Notes: generated by a model from the letters alone, not told the origin. A DNA stretch of 64,000 bases from Dokdonella fugitiva (GCF_014138265.1 NZ_JACGXL010000004.1:310001-374000), one strand, 5' to 3'; numbered from the stretch's first letter, positions 1 to 8,288 are shown. Numbers and translations: made by a program.

Positions 1-95
1 AGCGCGAACGCGAACAGCGCAACGCGCAGCGAACGCAGCCAGCCGGCTTCGCCGAGGCTGCGCGCGTACGGCAGGGGCATCGCGAGCGCATTCAT
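1..95 (-). CDS. Truncated gene, N-terminus only (possible membrane protein)
   Basis: An open frame on the minus strand starts with ATG at 95 and runs off the left edge. The 31 visible codons begin MNALAMPLPYARSLGEAGWL, then a run rich in Leu, Val, Ala and Phe (RSLRVALFAFAL) that looks like the start of a membrane segment. There is only a weak GGAA upstream as a ribosome-binding site. Nothing more can be said about function. The main support is the open frame and the absence of another gene in 1-161. Confidence 0.4.
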   Translation of the reverse strand, partial: MNALAMPLPYARSLGEAGWLRSLRVALFAFA

Positions 96-161
96 GGGCA
101 GGTTCCGTGCTCGAACGCACTAGCGTGCGAGCCCGGTGTTGCGGAACGATGACGGCGGCGA

Positions 162-1142
162 TCAGCCCGGGGGCGACTGGCGCCAGTATTCGCCGAGCAG
201 CACGGCGACGCTCGCGGCGACGTTGAGGCTCTCGATCGCGCCGCTGCCCGGGATCGTCAGGCGCAGGTCGGCCGCGGCGATCATCGGCTCGCTCATGCCC
301 TCGCCTTCCGCGCCGAGCACGAGCACGAGGCGCCGCGGCAACGTCGTCGCGTACAGCGGCGCGCCGTCGCGCGGCACGGTCGCGGCGAGCGCGTAGCCGC
401 GTGCGTGCAGGTCGCGCAGCGCCTGCTGCGCGTCGTCGGCGTGAGCGAGCGGCACGACCTCCGCGGCGCCTTCGGCGACACGCGCGGCGGCACCGGACAC
501 GTCGAGGCCCGCGCGCGCGGGCACGATCACGCCGCCGACGCCGAAATGCGCCGCGCTGCGCAGCAGCGCGCCGAGGTTGTGCGGGTTGCCGACGCCGTCG
601 AGCCAGAGCAGCAGCGATGCCGTCGGCGCGGGCGGCTGAGCATCGAGCAGCGCCGACAGGGCGATCGGCTCGGGCCGCAGCAGGTCGAAGCAGACGCCTT
701 CGTGGTGGCGCGACGCGGTCAGGCGATCGAGGTCGTCGGCCTCGACCACGCGATAGCCGATGCGCCGCTGCACGCACCACGCGAGCACCGTCTTGAGCGC
801 ACCGATGCGCGCCTCGCTGAGGTAGACCTTGCGCAGCGCCTCGGGGCGCCGCGCGAACGCGGCGAGGCAGGCGTTGAGCCCGTACAGGCGCTGCTCGCGC
901 GACGACGGCGCTTCGCGCGGGACCGACGGCGCGGCATCCGCGGCGGCAGGACGATGTCCGCCGCCGCGCGCAGGCGCGTCGCTGCGCGCGCCGCGCCGGT
1001 CGTCGCGCGCGGGCGACGGCGGCGGACGCTTGCCGGCCTCCGCCTGGCGCTCGCGCTCGCGCTCGCGCTCGCGTCGCGACGGGCGCTCCGTGCGCGGCTT
1101 CGCGCCCGCCCAGGGGGAATCCGGTCGTGTGTCCTTGGCCAT
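162..1142 (-). CDS. TrmH/SpoU-family RNA 2'-O-methyltransferase (YfiF-like)
   Basis: SPOUT-class methyltransferase of 326 aa, expected to methylate a ribose 2'-OH in rRNA or tRNA using S-adenosylmethionine. Residues 1-80 are a low-complexity Arg/Glu/Pro-rich tail. A SpoU substrate-binding domain follows (LYGLNACLAAF at about 86), then the knotted catalytic domain: motif 1 NPHNLGALLRSAAHFG at 186-201, motif 2 LVLGAEGEG at 274-282 and motif 3 IESLNVAASVAVLLGEYWRQ near the end. The order and the HHEGVCF stretch recall E. coli YfiF, whose target I do not know. ATG 1142 was chosen over an upstream in-frame start because that would overlap the GNAT gene. It lies 10 bp downstream of that gene, so the two probably form one transcript. 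Confidence 0.88.
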   Translation of the reverse strand: MAKDTRPDSPWAGAKPRTERPSRRERERERERQAEAGKRPPPSPARDDRRGARSDAPARGGGHRPAAADAAPSVPREAPSSREQRLYGLNACLAAFARRPEALRKVYLSEARIGALKTVLAWCVQRRIGYRVVEADDLDRLTASRHHEGVCFDLLRPEPIALSALLDAQPPAPTASLLLWLDGVGNPHNLGALLRSAAHFGVGGVIVPARAGLDVSGAAARVAEGAAEVVPLAHADDAQQALRDLHARGYALAATVPRDGAPLYATTLPRRLVLVLGAEGEGMSEPMIAAADLRLTIPGSGAIESLNVAASVAVLLGEYWRQSPPG

Positions 1143-1152
1143 CGTCGTCCGC

Positions 1153-1758
1153 TCAGCGCCCGGTTTCGGGCGTCGCCATTGTTGCAGATTCGCGCGCGCC
1201 TGCCGGCGCATCGAGCTCGCGCCGCACGCGCGCGTACATGACGATGTCGAGCAGTTCGCCGCGCTTGACCACGGCCGACTTGTGCACGCCTTCGCGCTCG
1301 AATCCGGCCTTCTCGAGCACGCGCATCGAGGCCGGATTGTTCGCGTAGACGGTCGCGTACAGCCGATGCAGCCGGAATGCGCCCATCGCGCGCGGCGCGA
1401 ACGCGCCGATGATCGCGCTCATGAGGCCGCGGCCCCAGTAGCGCCGGCCGAGCCAGTAGCCGAGTTCGGCCGAGTGCCGATGCACGTCGGTACCCGGATG
1501 CAGGCTGACGCCGCCGACCGCCGCGCCGTCGAGGTCGATCGCCCACGCGCGGTCGGACTCGTCGACCGCGCGCGCGAGCCAGGCGCGACCGTCGTCGCCG
1601 GTGTACGGATACGGGAAGCGGTCGCGCAATCCGCGCGAGACGTCGGCGTGGCTCGCGTTGGCGACGAGGCTGTCGAGGTCGTCGCTACGCCACGGTCGCA
1701 GCCGCGCGACACCGCATTCGAGGCGGGGCAACGGCAGCGTGTCGGGATCGGTGGCCAT
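1153..1758 (-). CDS. GNAT-family N-acetyltransferase (RimJ/RimL type)
   Basis: Protein of 201 aa with the GNAT fold of the RimJ/RimL group, which moves acetyl from acetyl-CoA to an amine such as a protein N-terminus or small molecule. Visible signatures are the N-terminal LRPWRSDDLDSL strand-helix, the central ELGYWLGRRYWGRGLMSAII acetyl-CoA loop (R/Q-x-x-G-x-G/A type) and the terminal YANNPASMRVLEKAGFEREG motif. The substrate cannot be told from sequence. It is the first gene of a probable two-gene operon with the downstream RNA methyltransferase. A -10-like box ends 6 nt before the ATG, which would give a leaderless mRNA. Confidence 0.88.
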   Translation of the reverse strand: MATDPDTLPLPRLECGVARLRPWRSDDLDSLVANASHADVSRGLRDRFPYPYTGDDGRAWLARAVDESDRAWAIDLDGAAVGGVSLHPGTDVHRHSAELGYWLGRRYWGRGLMSAIIGAFAPRAMGAFRLHRLYATVYANNPASMRVLEKAGFEREGVHKSAVVKRGELLDIVMYARVRRELDAPAGARESATMATPETGR

Positions 1759-1764
1759 GCGGCG

Positions 1765-1770
1765 ATCGTA
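1765..1770 (-). promoter_or_regulatory. -10-like box for the GNAT gene (leaderless arrangement)
   Basis: On the minus strand the hexamer TACGAT stands 6 nt before the ATG at 1758. A sigma-70 start about 7 nt downstream of a -10 box would fall on the A of the start codon. No Shine-Dalgarno sequence and no clear -35 are visible. Confidence 0.35.
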
Positions 1771-1851
1771 CCGTCACCGCGCGCCGCCATGCAGCCCGGC
1801 AGACCGCGGGCCGGCCGGCGCAGCGTCGCACTCGCCGGCTGCGCGACGGGA

Positions 1852-3381
1852 TCAATGATCCGCGACGACCGCCGGAGCCGCGGCGCTGCGCACGGGCTTG
1901 AGCAGGAGCAGCAGCGGGATCGACACGACGGTCATGACCATCATGAGCCAGAAGTCGTCGAGGAACGCGATCGCGCTCGCCTGGCGCGTGACTTCGCCGT
2001 TGAGCGCGGCGAGGTTCGCAGCGCCGTGGCCGAGCGTCGCCGCGAGCTGCGCCGCGTTGTCGCCGAACGGGGTCAGGCGCGTGGCGATCTCGGCGTGGTT
2101 GAGCTGGGTGTTGCGCGACAATAGGGTCATCACGATCGAGATGCCGACGCTCGAGCCGATGTTGCGCATGAGGCTGAAGATGCCCGCCGCTTCGGTGCGC
2201 GCACCCGTCGGCAGGGTCGAGTACGCGATCGTCGAGATCGGCACGAACACGAGGCCGAGGCCGAGGCCCTGCACGACGCCGGTGACGACGATCGTCGACT
2301 GCGGCACGTCGAGGTTGAAGCGCGTCATCGCCCACAGCGAATACGCGGTGAGCAGCATGCCGATGCCCGCGAGCACGCGCGCGTCGGCGCCGCGCGCGAG
2401 CAGGCGGCCGACCAGCATCATCGCGATCAGCGTGCCGACGCCGCGCGGCGCGAGCAACAGGCCGGTCGTCACCACCGGGTAGTTCATGAGGCCCTGCAGG
2501 AACGGCGGCAGCAACGCCATCGTCGCGAACAGCACGACGCCGAGCACGAAGATGAACAGGCTGCTGGCGAGGAAGTTGCGATCGGCGAACAGGCCGAGGT
2601 CGAGGAAGGGCCTGGCGCTGAACTTCCAGTGCACCGCGTAGAGGTAGAAGCCGAGGAAGGCGAGCGCAGCCTCGACCTGGATCTCGACCGAGCCGAACCA
2701 GTCCTGCTGTTCGCCGCGATCGAGGAACAGCTGCAGCGCGCCGATGCCGATCGCGAGGAACGCGAAGCCGCGCCAGTCGAAACGCGATTGGCGCGTCTCG
2801 TCGGTCGGCAGGCTCGCGGCGACGCCGAACAGCGCGAGCGCGCCGATCGGCACGTTGATGAGGAACACCCAGTGCCAGCTGTAGCTGTCGGTGAGCCAGC
2901 CGCCGAGCGGTGGCCCGAGGATCGGGCCGACCATCACGCCCATGCCCCACAGCGCCATCGCCGCGCCGTGCTTCTCGCGCGGATAGACGTCGAGCAAGGT
3001 CGATTGCGACAGCGGCACGAGCGCGGCGCCGAACAGGCCCTGCAACAGGCGGAACGCGACCATCGCGCCGATGCCCGTCGCCATGCCGCACAGCACCGAC
3101 GCGAACGTGAATCCGGCGATCGCGATCAGCAGCAGGCGGCGACGCCCCATCACCGAGGCGAGCCAGCCGGTCGCCGGTGTGGCGATCGCCGCGGCGACGA
3201 TGTACGAGGTGAGCACCCAGGAGATCTGGTCCTGCGTCGCCGACAACGTGCCCTGCATGTTCGGCAGCGCGACGTTGGCGATCGTCGTGTCGAGCGCCTG
3301 CATGAGGGTCGCGAGCATCACCGAGGCGACCAGCAGGCCGCGGTTGGGGACTTCGCGATGGGTGGCGACGGCGGTGCTCAC
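1852..3381 (-). CDS. emrB: DHA2-family MFS multidrug efflux permease (EmrB/QacA type)
   Basis: Inner-membrane drug/proton antiporter of 509 aa, the usual size for a 14-helix DHA2 transporter. The N-terminal helix carries MQALDTTIANVALPNM, the LDTTIVNVALP-type motif D1 of this family. Motif A appears as GWLASVMGRRRLLL, and motif C as the Gly/Pro-rich GVMVGPILGPPLGGWL. It is the last gene of the marR-emrA-small ORF-emrB operon. With the EmrA adaptor and an outer-membrane TolC-type channel (not in the window) it would expel hydrophobic compounds across both membranes. Substrate range is unknown. Confidence 0.95.
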   Translation of the reverse strand: MSTAVATHREVPNRGLLVASVMLATLMQALDTTIANVALPNMQGTLSATQDQISWVLTSYIVAAAIATPATGWLASVMGRRRLLLIAIAGFTFASVLCGMATGIGAMVAFRLLQGLFGAALVPLSQSTLLDVYPREKHGAAMALWGMGVMVGPILGPPLGGWLTDSYSWHWVFLINVPIGALALFGVAASLPTDETRQSRFDWRGFAFLAIGIGALQLFLDRGEQQDWFGSVEIQVEAALAFLGFYLYAVHWKFSARPFLDLGLFADRNFLASSLFIFVLGVVLFATMALLPPFLQGLMNYPVVTTGLLLAPRGVGTLIAMMLVGRLLARGADARVLAGIGMLLTAYSLWAMTRFNLDVPQSTIVVTGVVQGLGLGLVFVPISTIAYSTLPTGARTEAAGIFSLMRNIGSSVGISIVMTLLSRNTQLNHAEIATRLTPFGDNAAQLAATLGHGAANLAALNGEVTRQASAIAFLDDFWLMMVMTVVSIPLLLLLKPVRSAAAPAVVADH

Positions 3382-3388
3382 GGTTGCC

Positions 3389-3598
3389 TCAACGCAGGGC
3401 GTCGCCGAGCGTGCTCGCGTGGCAGGTGTAGGCCTCGCGGGCGATGCGCCGCGCGATCTCGCGATACACCGGCGACAGCTCGCCGGTACGGTCGGCGAAG
3501 GCGAATTCGATGTCGAAGGTCGCGGCGGCCGGGGCCGGTGCGGCGTGCTGCCATGCGATGGCGTCGGTCAGGGGTTCGTAGCTCTGTTCACGAAACAT
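3389..3598 (-). CDS. Small protein between emrA and emrB, function unknown
   Basis: A 69-aa open frame beginning MFREQSYEPLTDAIAW lies on the operon strand between emrA and emrB. It ends 7 bp before emrB, spacing expected of a translated operon member. It has no signal peptide or membrane helix; the C-terminal half is a likely amphipathic helix (YREIARRIAREAY). I do not recognise a family. No good Shine-Dalgarno precedes it; the leader instead contains a pentanucleotide repeat at 3611-3630. It could be a genuine accessory protein or a chance frame in high-GC DNA. Confidence 0.5.
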   Translation of the reverse strand: MFREQSYEPLTDAIAWQHAAPAPAAATFDIEFAFADRTGELSPVYREIARRIAREAYTCHASTLGDALR

Positions 3599-3610
3599 GG
3601 TCTGTATCCG

Positions 3611-3630
3611 TTCGGTTCGGTTCGGTTCGG
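3611..3630. repeat. Pentanucleotide tandem repeat (TTCGG)x4
   Basis: Four perfect copies of TTCGG (CCGAA on the operon strand) lie in the 72-bp spacer between emrA and the small ORF, 12 bp before the latter's ATG. A short tandem repeat in a leader can change length by slipped-strand mispairing, but nothing here shows that it does. Confidence 0.85.
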
Positions 3631-3670
3631 GGTCGTGGTGCGGGCCGTCTTGGCGCGGCCCGTCGGTGGA

Positions 3671-4786
3671 TCACGGCGCCTGTGCGACGCTCGTTTGCGG
3701 CTGCGGTTCGCGGCCCTGCCAGCGGCCGATCACCGAGTTCTGCTTGCCGGTGTCGATCTCGACCACCGCGCTCATGCCCGCGCGCAGGATCATGCCGTCC
3801 TGCTGCGCGCCGTCGAGCGCGAGGCGCACCGGGATGCGCTGCACGATCTTCACCCAGTTGCCGGTCGCGTTCTGCGCGGGCAGCAGCGAGAACTCCGAAC
3901 CCGACGCGGGGCTGATCGAGGCGACGCGCGCCTGCCACTTGCGACCCGGGAACGTGTCGACTTCGATCGTCGCCGGCTGGCCGGCGACGACGTGGGTGAG
4001 ATCGGTCTCCTTGAAGTTCGCGTCGACCCACAACGTGTTGGCGACCAGCGGCATCGCGGCCTGGCCGACCGCGAGGAAGTCGCCCGGCTGCAAGGTGGTC
4101 TTGCCGATCGTGCCGTCCATCGGCGCGCGCACGGTCGCATGATCGAGATCGAGCTTCGCCTGCGCGAGCTGCGCCAGCGCGAGCTTGTAGCCGGCGAGCT
4201 GCTCGTCCGGCGTGCTCGGCAGGCCGCCGAGCATGTTCCGCGCCTTGCTCAGCGCCGCGTTGTTCGAATCCTGCTTCGCGCGCGCGGCGGCGAGGTTGTT
4301 GGCCGCGTCGTCGAGCGCCTGCTGCGCGATCAGCCCGCGACCGCGCAGTTCCTTCATGCGCTCGAACTGCTGCTTCTTGTAGTCGAGGTCGGCTGCGGCC
4401 GAACGGACGTCGGCCTGCGCGCCGTTGTAGCCGCTGCGCGCGGCGTCGAGCAGGCTCTGCACCGACTCGACCTGCGCCTGCATGCGTGCGGCGGCGATTT
4501 CGAGCGGCTCGGGATCGATGCGGAACAGCAGGTCGCCCTTGTGCACGACCTGGTTCTCGCGCACCGCGACCTCGACGACGCGACCGCCGACCTGCGGCGC
4601 GATCGTCACGCGATCGGCCTGCACGTAGGCGTTGTCGGTCGAGGCGTAGCGCCCCGAGGTGAGGTACAGCCAGGCGCCGACGCCGAGCACGAGCGCGGGC
4701 CCGGCGATCCAGAGCGTCGTGCGCAGCCAGCCGCGCCTGCGCGGCGCCGCGGCCGGGGTGTCGATCTGCGGTTGCTTGTCGGTCAT
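3671..4786 (-). CDS. emrA: EmrA-type membrane fusion protein (HlyD family)
   Basis: Periplasmic adaptor of 371 aa that links an inner-membrane MFS pump to an outer-membrane channel. A basic N-terminus (RRRGWLRTTLW) leads into one membrane anchor at about 22-42. Next come YASTDNAYVQADRVTIAPQV, the typical EmrA/HlyD start, and the first biotinyl-lipoyl half (VVEVAVRENQVVHKGDLLFR). A long alpha-helical hairpin follows at about 110-200, then the second lipoyl half and beta-barrel (ATVRAPMDGTIGKTTLQPGD). The start ATG overlaps the marR stop as ATGA, so the two are translationally coupled. Confidence 0.95.
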   Translation of the reverse strand: MTDKQPQIDTPAAAPRRRGWLRTTLWIAGPALVLGVGAWLYLTSGRYASTDNAYVQADRVTIAPQVGGRVVEVAVRENQVVHKGDLLFRIDPEPLEIAAARMQAQVESVQSLLDAARSGYNGAQADVRSAAADLDYKKQQFERMKELRGRGLIAQQALDDAANNLAAARAKQDSNNAALSKARNMLGGLPSTPDEQLAGYKLALAQLAQAKLDLDHATVRAPMDGTIGKTTLQPGDFLAVGQAAMPLVANTLWVDANFKETDLTHVVAGQPATIEVDTFPGRKWQARVASISPASGSEFSLLPAQNATGNWVKIVQRIPVRLALDGAQQDGMILRAGMSAVVEIDTGKQNSVIGRWQGREPQPQTSVAQAP

Positions 4787-5250
4787 GACGGTTCTCGCTG
4801 GTCGTTGGTCGCGCCCTCGTCGAGCGCGAGCAGGTTGTCCTTGAGCTGCGTGAGCACGCGCAGCAATGCATCGAAATCGGTGGGCTTGACGCCGCGCAGC
4901 GCTTCCTCGCGCAGGGCGGCGCCGATCACTTCCATCTCGTCGACGATCGCGTGCGCCTTCGCCGTGAGGTGCAGGCGCCAGCGCCGGCGGTCGGCCGGAT
5001 CGGCGCGGCGCTCGACGAAGCCGGTCTTCTCGAGGCGGTCGACGACGCGACCGACCGGGATCGGCTCCATGTCGAGGTAGTCGGCGAGCTCGGTCTGGCT
5101 CAGGCCTTCGTGACGGCGGATCACCTTGAGCGCGCGCCACTGCGCGCGGGTGAGCTCGAGCCGGGTCGCGCGGCGGTCGAAATGCTTGCGCATGAGCCGC
5201 GTGACGTCGTGCAGGAGGTAGGCGAACGTGTTGTCGGTTGTCTTGATCAT
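4783..5250 (-). CDS. MarR-family transcriptional regulator of the efflux operon
   Basis: Winged-helix regulator of 155 aa, a normal MarR length. The DNA-binding region is clear: TRAQWRALKVIRRHEGLSQT (helices 2-3), ELADYLDMEPIPVGRVVDRL (recognition helix) and ERRADPADRRRWRLHLT (the wing with the DxRRR signature). It heads the operon and overlaps emrA by 4 bp. By analogy with MarR/EmrR it is probably a repressor released by the pump's own substrates. Its promoter has an interrupted AT-rich dyad between -35 and -10, so autoregulation is likely. The ATG has no visible Shine-Dalgarno. Confidence 0.93.
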   Translation of the reverse strand: MIKTTDNTFAYLLHDVTRLMRKHFDRRATRLELTRAQWRALKVIRRHEGLSQTELADYLDMEPIPVGRVVDRLEKTGFVERRADPADRRRWRLHLTAKAHAIVDEMEVIGAALREEALRGVKPTDFDALLRVLTQLKDNLLALDEGATNDQREPS

Positions 5251-5261
5251 GGTTGCTGCGA

Positions 5262-5290
5262 ATATTATGTCCTAGGCAATATAATTTCAA
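5262..5290 (-). promoter_or_regulatory. Promoter of the marR-emrAB operon with a probable operator
   Basis: On the minus strand TTGAAA (RC of 5285-5290, 5/6 match to the -35 consensus) is followed by a 17-nt spacer and TAATAT (RC of 5262-5267, 4/6 match). The spacer contains CCTAGG at the centre of an imperfect AT-rich dyad, a typical place for a MarR dimer. The expected start lies about 5 nt before the marR ATG at 5250, so the leader would be extremely short. This is an AT-rich island in very GC-rich DNA. Confidence 0.65.
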
Positions 5291-5471
5291 TACCCTGCGG
5301 TACAAATTGTTTGCAGCGCAGCATGTGCCGCGATAAATAGAAAAAGAAACAATAGGTTGCGTGGATCCGGCGATCGGCGACGGCCGGCGCGGCGTAGCAC
5401 AACCCCGGCAACCCGCGCGTTGTGACGCGCGTCGGAGGCAGGACGCACGAGGCGGAGTTGCGGGGTGAGCG

Positions 5472-6050
5472 ATGGATCGCGACCCTAGCAACGACTCGAC
5501 GCCGACGCCGCCCGCGATGACCTCTTCCCTCCGCCTCATCGAAGCCGACATCACCACGCTCGCCGTCGATGCGATCGTCAACGCAGCGAACGACAGCCTG
5601 CTCGGCGGCGGCGGCGTCGACGGCGCGATCCACCGCGCCGCCGGCCCCGAGCTGCTCGAGGCCTGCCGCACGATTCCGCGGCGCGGCGGCGCGCGCTGCC
5701 CGACCGGCGAAGCGCGCATCACGCCCGGCTTCCGCTTGCCGGCGCGCTGGGTGATCCACACCGTCGGCCCGGTCTGGCGCGGCGGCACGCACGGCGAAGC
5801 GGACCTGCTCGCCGCGTGCTATCGGGCGACGCTCGCGCTCGCGCAGCAGCACGGCGTCGCGACGATCGCATTCCCGGCGATCAGTTGCGGCGTGTACGGC
5901 TATCCGATCGATGCGGCGACCGCGATCGCCGTGCGCGAGGCTCGCGAATGGCTCGCGCACGGACGCGGACCGCGTGAACTCGTGTTCTGCACGTTCGGTG
6001 CGGCGATCGCGGACGCGTACCGGCGTGAGCTCGCCCGGGCTCCCGCCTGA
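5472..6050 (+). CDS. Macrodomain protein, probable O-acetyl-ADP-ribose deacetylase
   Basis: Protein of 192 aa consisting almost only of one macrodomain (PF01661 type). Motifs match the YmdB/MacroD group, which hydrolyses O-acetyl-ADP-ribose and removes ADP-ribose from acidic residues: [20 protein letters not shown] at about 35-54 (ADP-ribose pocket with the catalytic Asn and Gly-rich loop), [21 protein letters not shown], and [12 protein letters not shown] (phosphate loop). ATG 5472 is preceded by GGGGTGAG at good spacing; an internal ATG at 5517 is possible but has no ribosome-binding site. It is monocistronic. Confidence 0.9.
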   Translation: MDRDPSNDSTPTPPAMTSSLRLIEADITTLAVDAIVNAANDSLLGGGGVDGAIHRAAGPELLEACRTIPRRGGARCPTGEARITPGFRLPARWVIHTVGPVWRGGTHGEADLLAACYRATLALAQQHGVATIAFPAISCGVYGYPIDAATAIAVREAREWLAHGRGPRELVFCTFGAAIADAYRRELARAPA

Positions 6051-6169
6051 CGATCCGTACGCGAAGGCATGTCGATAGACGCACGCGTCATGTGTTCGCG
6101 CCCTCGCGTTTAGCCGGCATTTAACGCCGACGATGCTTGCATGCGCACACCTCGACAGGAGCCCATCGC

Positions 6170-6763
6170 ATGCAGCCCGGATCCGCCGCCGACGCCTGGC
6201 TCGCCGACGTCCGCACCACGCTCGCGCTGTCGCCGCGATCGCCGACGGCGCCGGCGATCGCGCGGCTCGCCGATGAACTCGCCGCGCGCGCGCTGCGTTT
6301 CGACCTGCCCGCCGCGCGCGCTCTCGCCGCCGAGCTCGCCGCGCACGGCCGCTACCATCGGCGCCTGGTCGCCGCGAACGACGACGCGTCGCTGACCGCG
6401 CTGCTGATCTCGTGGCCGCGCGCGCACCGCACGCCGCTGCACGATCACGCGGGGCTGTGGGGCATCGAACTCGTGCTCGACGGTGCGCTCGAAGTCGAGG
6501 AGTACCGCCTCGACGGCGGCGATCCCGCCCGCGCCCAGCCGGTGCCGCAGCGTCGCCTCGTGCTCGGTGTCGGCGATGCCGCGGTGTTCGGCGGCGGCGA
6601 CTACGCGCACCGCTGTCGCAACCTGTCGGCGACGCATGCCGCGCTGTCGCTGCACGTCTACGGCGGCGTGCTCGACCACCATCATGCGTACGACGCCACC
6701 CCGCGCGGCGACTACATCGCACGCCCGCAACGCGCGCACGTCGACGCGCACCTGGGCGCCTGA
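6170..6763 (+). CDS. Cysteine dioxygenase-type cupin
   Basis: Cupin of 197 aa resembling the cysteine dioxygenase type I family, non-haem iron enzymes that oxidise a thiol to a sulfinate. The HTPLHDHAGLWGIELVLDGA block gives the H-x-H metal pair (His91, His93) and DYAHRCRNLS gives the third ligand (His147). AGGAG 8 nt before ATG 6170 fixes this start over an upstream ATG at 6137. It is followed closely by an FAD/NAD(P)-binding protein and then the cys genes, so a role in cysteine or another thiol's oxidation is plausible. Bacterial relatives also act on 3-mercaptopropionate or mercaptosuccinate, so the substrate is open. Confidence 0.82.
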   Translation: MQPGSAADAWLADVRTTLALSPRSPTAPAIARLADELAARALRFDLPAARALAAELAAHGRYHRRLVAANDDASLTALLISWPRAHRTPLHDHAGLWGIELVLDGALEVEEYRLDGGDPARAQPVPQRRLVLGVGDAAVFGGGDYAHRCRNLSATHAALSLHVYGGVLDHHHAYDATPRGDYIARPQRAHVDAHLGA

Positions 6764-6780
6764 TGCGCGAGGAGAATGCC

Positions 6781-8181
6781 ATGCGACGCATCGCCGTCAT
6801 CGGTGGCGGCGCGGCCGGCTCCGCGCTCGTCGCCCGCCTGCTGCGCGACGCCGCGTCGCACGGCGCGCCCGCCTTCGCGCTGCACTGGTTCGGCGGCCGG
6901 CGTGCGCCCGGACGCGGGGTCGCCTACGACACCGCCGACCCGCTGCACCTGCTCAACGTGCGCGCGGCGAACATGAGCCTGTTCGCCGACGCGCCCGACG
7001 ACTTCCTCGGTTACGCGCAGGCGCGGGGGATCGCCGCGAGCGACGGCCAGTTCCTGCCGCGCTCGATCTACGGCGACTACCTCGACGCGACCTTGTCGAG
7101 CCTACGCGCGACCAGCGGCCGCGAGGTCGACCTCGTGCTGCACGCCACCGAGGCGGTCGCGCTGCGACCGCGCGCGGACCGGCGCTTCGAGGTCGTCGCG
7201 CGCGACCACGATGCGGTCGTCGCCGACGAGATCGTGCTCGCGATCGGCGCGTTGCCGCCCGCGGCCTTGCCGGGCGTCACGCCGGCCGCCCTCGCGAGCG
7301 GCGCCTATGCGACCGATCCGTGGGGTCCGCTGACGCCGCTGCGCACGCCCGGCCACGTGCTCGTGATCGGCACCGGCCTCAGCGCGGTCGACGCGCTGCT
7401 CGGCGCCGCTGCACGCTGGCCGCGCGCGCTGCTCACCGCGGTCTCGCGCCGCGGCCGCCTGCCGGCGCTGCACGCCGACCACGTGCTCGCTCCCTACGCC
7501 GGACGCGAAGCGCTGCTGCGCGACCTCGGCGGCGACGCCGATCCGCGGCGCTGGCTGCGGCGCTTCCGTGCCGCCACGCACGACCCGACGGTCGACTGGC
7601 GCGCCGTGCTCGATGCGGTGCGTGCGCAGACGCCGCGCCTGTGGGCGACGCTCGACGAAACCCGGCGCCGGCGTTTCCTGCGCCACCTGCGCCCGCTGTG
7701 GGAGGTCGCGCGCCATCGCGTGCCGCCGCAGACCGCGGCGCGCATCGAGGCGTTGCGCGCTGGCGGGCGCCTGCGCGTGCTCGCCGCGCGCGTCGCCTCG
7801 ATCGACGGCCGCGGACCGCTGCGCGTGCGCCTCCACCCGCGCGGCGAAGCGCGCCCGCACGCACTCGCGGTCGACCATGCGATCCAGGCGACCGGTCTCG
7901 AGGCCGACGCGCGCTCGACGCCGCACGTGCTGGTGCGCCAGCTCGTCGACGAACGCCTCGTGCGCGCGGACGCGCTCGGCCTCGGCCTCGCCGCGGCCGC
8001 GGACGGCCGCCTGCTGCGCGCGGAAGGCACGCCATGGCCGAACCTGCACGCACTCGGCACCCTGCTGCGCGGCAGCCTGTGGGAGTGCGGCGCGATGCCG
8101 GAAATCCGCACGCTCGCCGGCGAGGTCGCCGCCGGCCTGCTCGCCCGCGCCGCGCAGGGCGCCGCCGCGACCGTGCGCTGA
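6781..8181 (+). CDS. FAD/NAD(P)-binding oxidoreductase
   Basis: Protein of 466 aa with an N-terminal Rossmann dinucleotide-binding motif (RRIAVIGGGAAGSALVARLL, GxGxxG type) and the downstream VAYDTADPLHLLNVRAANMS block of the NAD_binding_9 group. A second nucleotide motif, HVLVIGTGLSAVDALL, lies near 190-205. ATG 6781 is preferred to ATG 6763 because GAGGAG lies 6 nt before it; 6763 would overlap the dioxygenase stop as ATGA. Coupling to the dioxygenase-like gene suggests a shared pathway, perhaps electron supply or oxidation of a sulfur metabolite. The reaction cannot be named from sequence. Confidence 0.78.
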   Translation: MRRIAVIGGGAAGSALVARLLRDAASHGAPAFALHWFGGRRAPGRGVAYDTADPLHLLNVRAANMSLFADAPDDFLGYAQARGIAASDGQFLPRSIYGDYLDATLSSLRATSGREVDLVLHATEAVALRPRADRRFEVVARDHDAVVADEIVLAIGALPPAALPGVTPAALASGAYATDPWGPLTPLRTPGHVLVIGTGLSAVDALLGAAARWPRALLTAVSRRGRLPALHADHVLAPYAGREALLRDLGGDADPRRWLRRFRAATHDPTVDWRAVLDAVRAQTPRLWATLDETRRRRFLRHLRPLWEVARHRVPPQTAARIEALRAGGRLRVLAARVASIDGRGPLRVRLHPRGEARPHALAVDHAIQATGLEADARSTPHVLVRQLVDERLVRADALGLGLAAAADGRLLRAEGTPWPNLHALGTLLRGSLWECGAMPEIRTLAGEVAAGLLARAAQGAAATVR

Positions 8182-8269
8182 GCGGATACGCCGCCGCACG
8201 GCCCCGTCCGGTGGACGGCCGGCGCATATGCGCATAACCATGCGTTCTTTCCGCGCCGCCGCGCGGAGG

Positions 8270-8277
8270 CCTAGCAT
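8270..8277 (+). promoter_or_regulatory. -10-like CCTAGCAT box for cysJ
   Basis: CCTAGCAT matches the recurrent box GCTAnnnT (one change at the first base) seen before many genes here. The predicted transcription start is about 8284, immediately before the dyad at 8289-8304 and 27 nt before the preferred cysJ ATG. No convincing -35 is visible. Confidence 0.4.
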
Positions 8278-8288
8278 CCGTGGCTCAT

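Noticed and set aside
1045-1081. Hexanucleotide-like GCTCGC repeat as a regulatory repeat
   Set aside because: It lies inside the methyltransferase gene and encodes the Arg/Glu-rich tail (RERERER), so codon repetition explains it.
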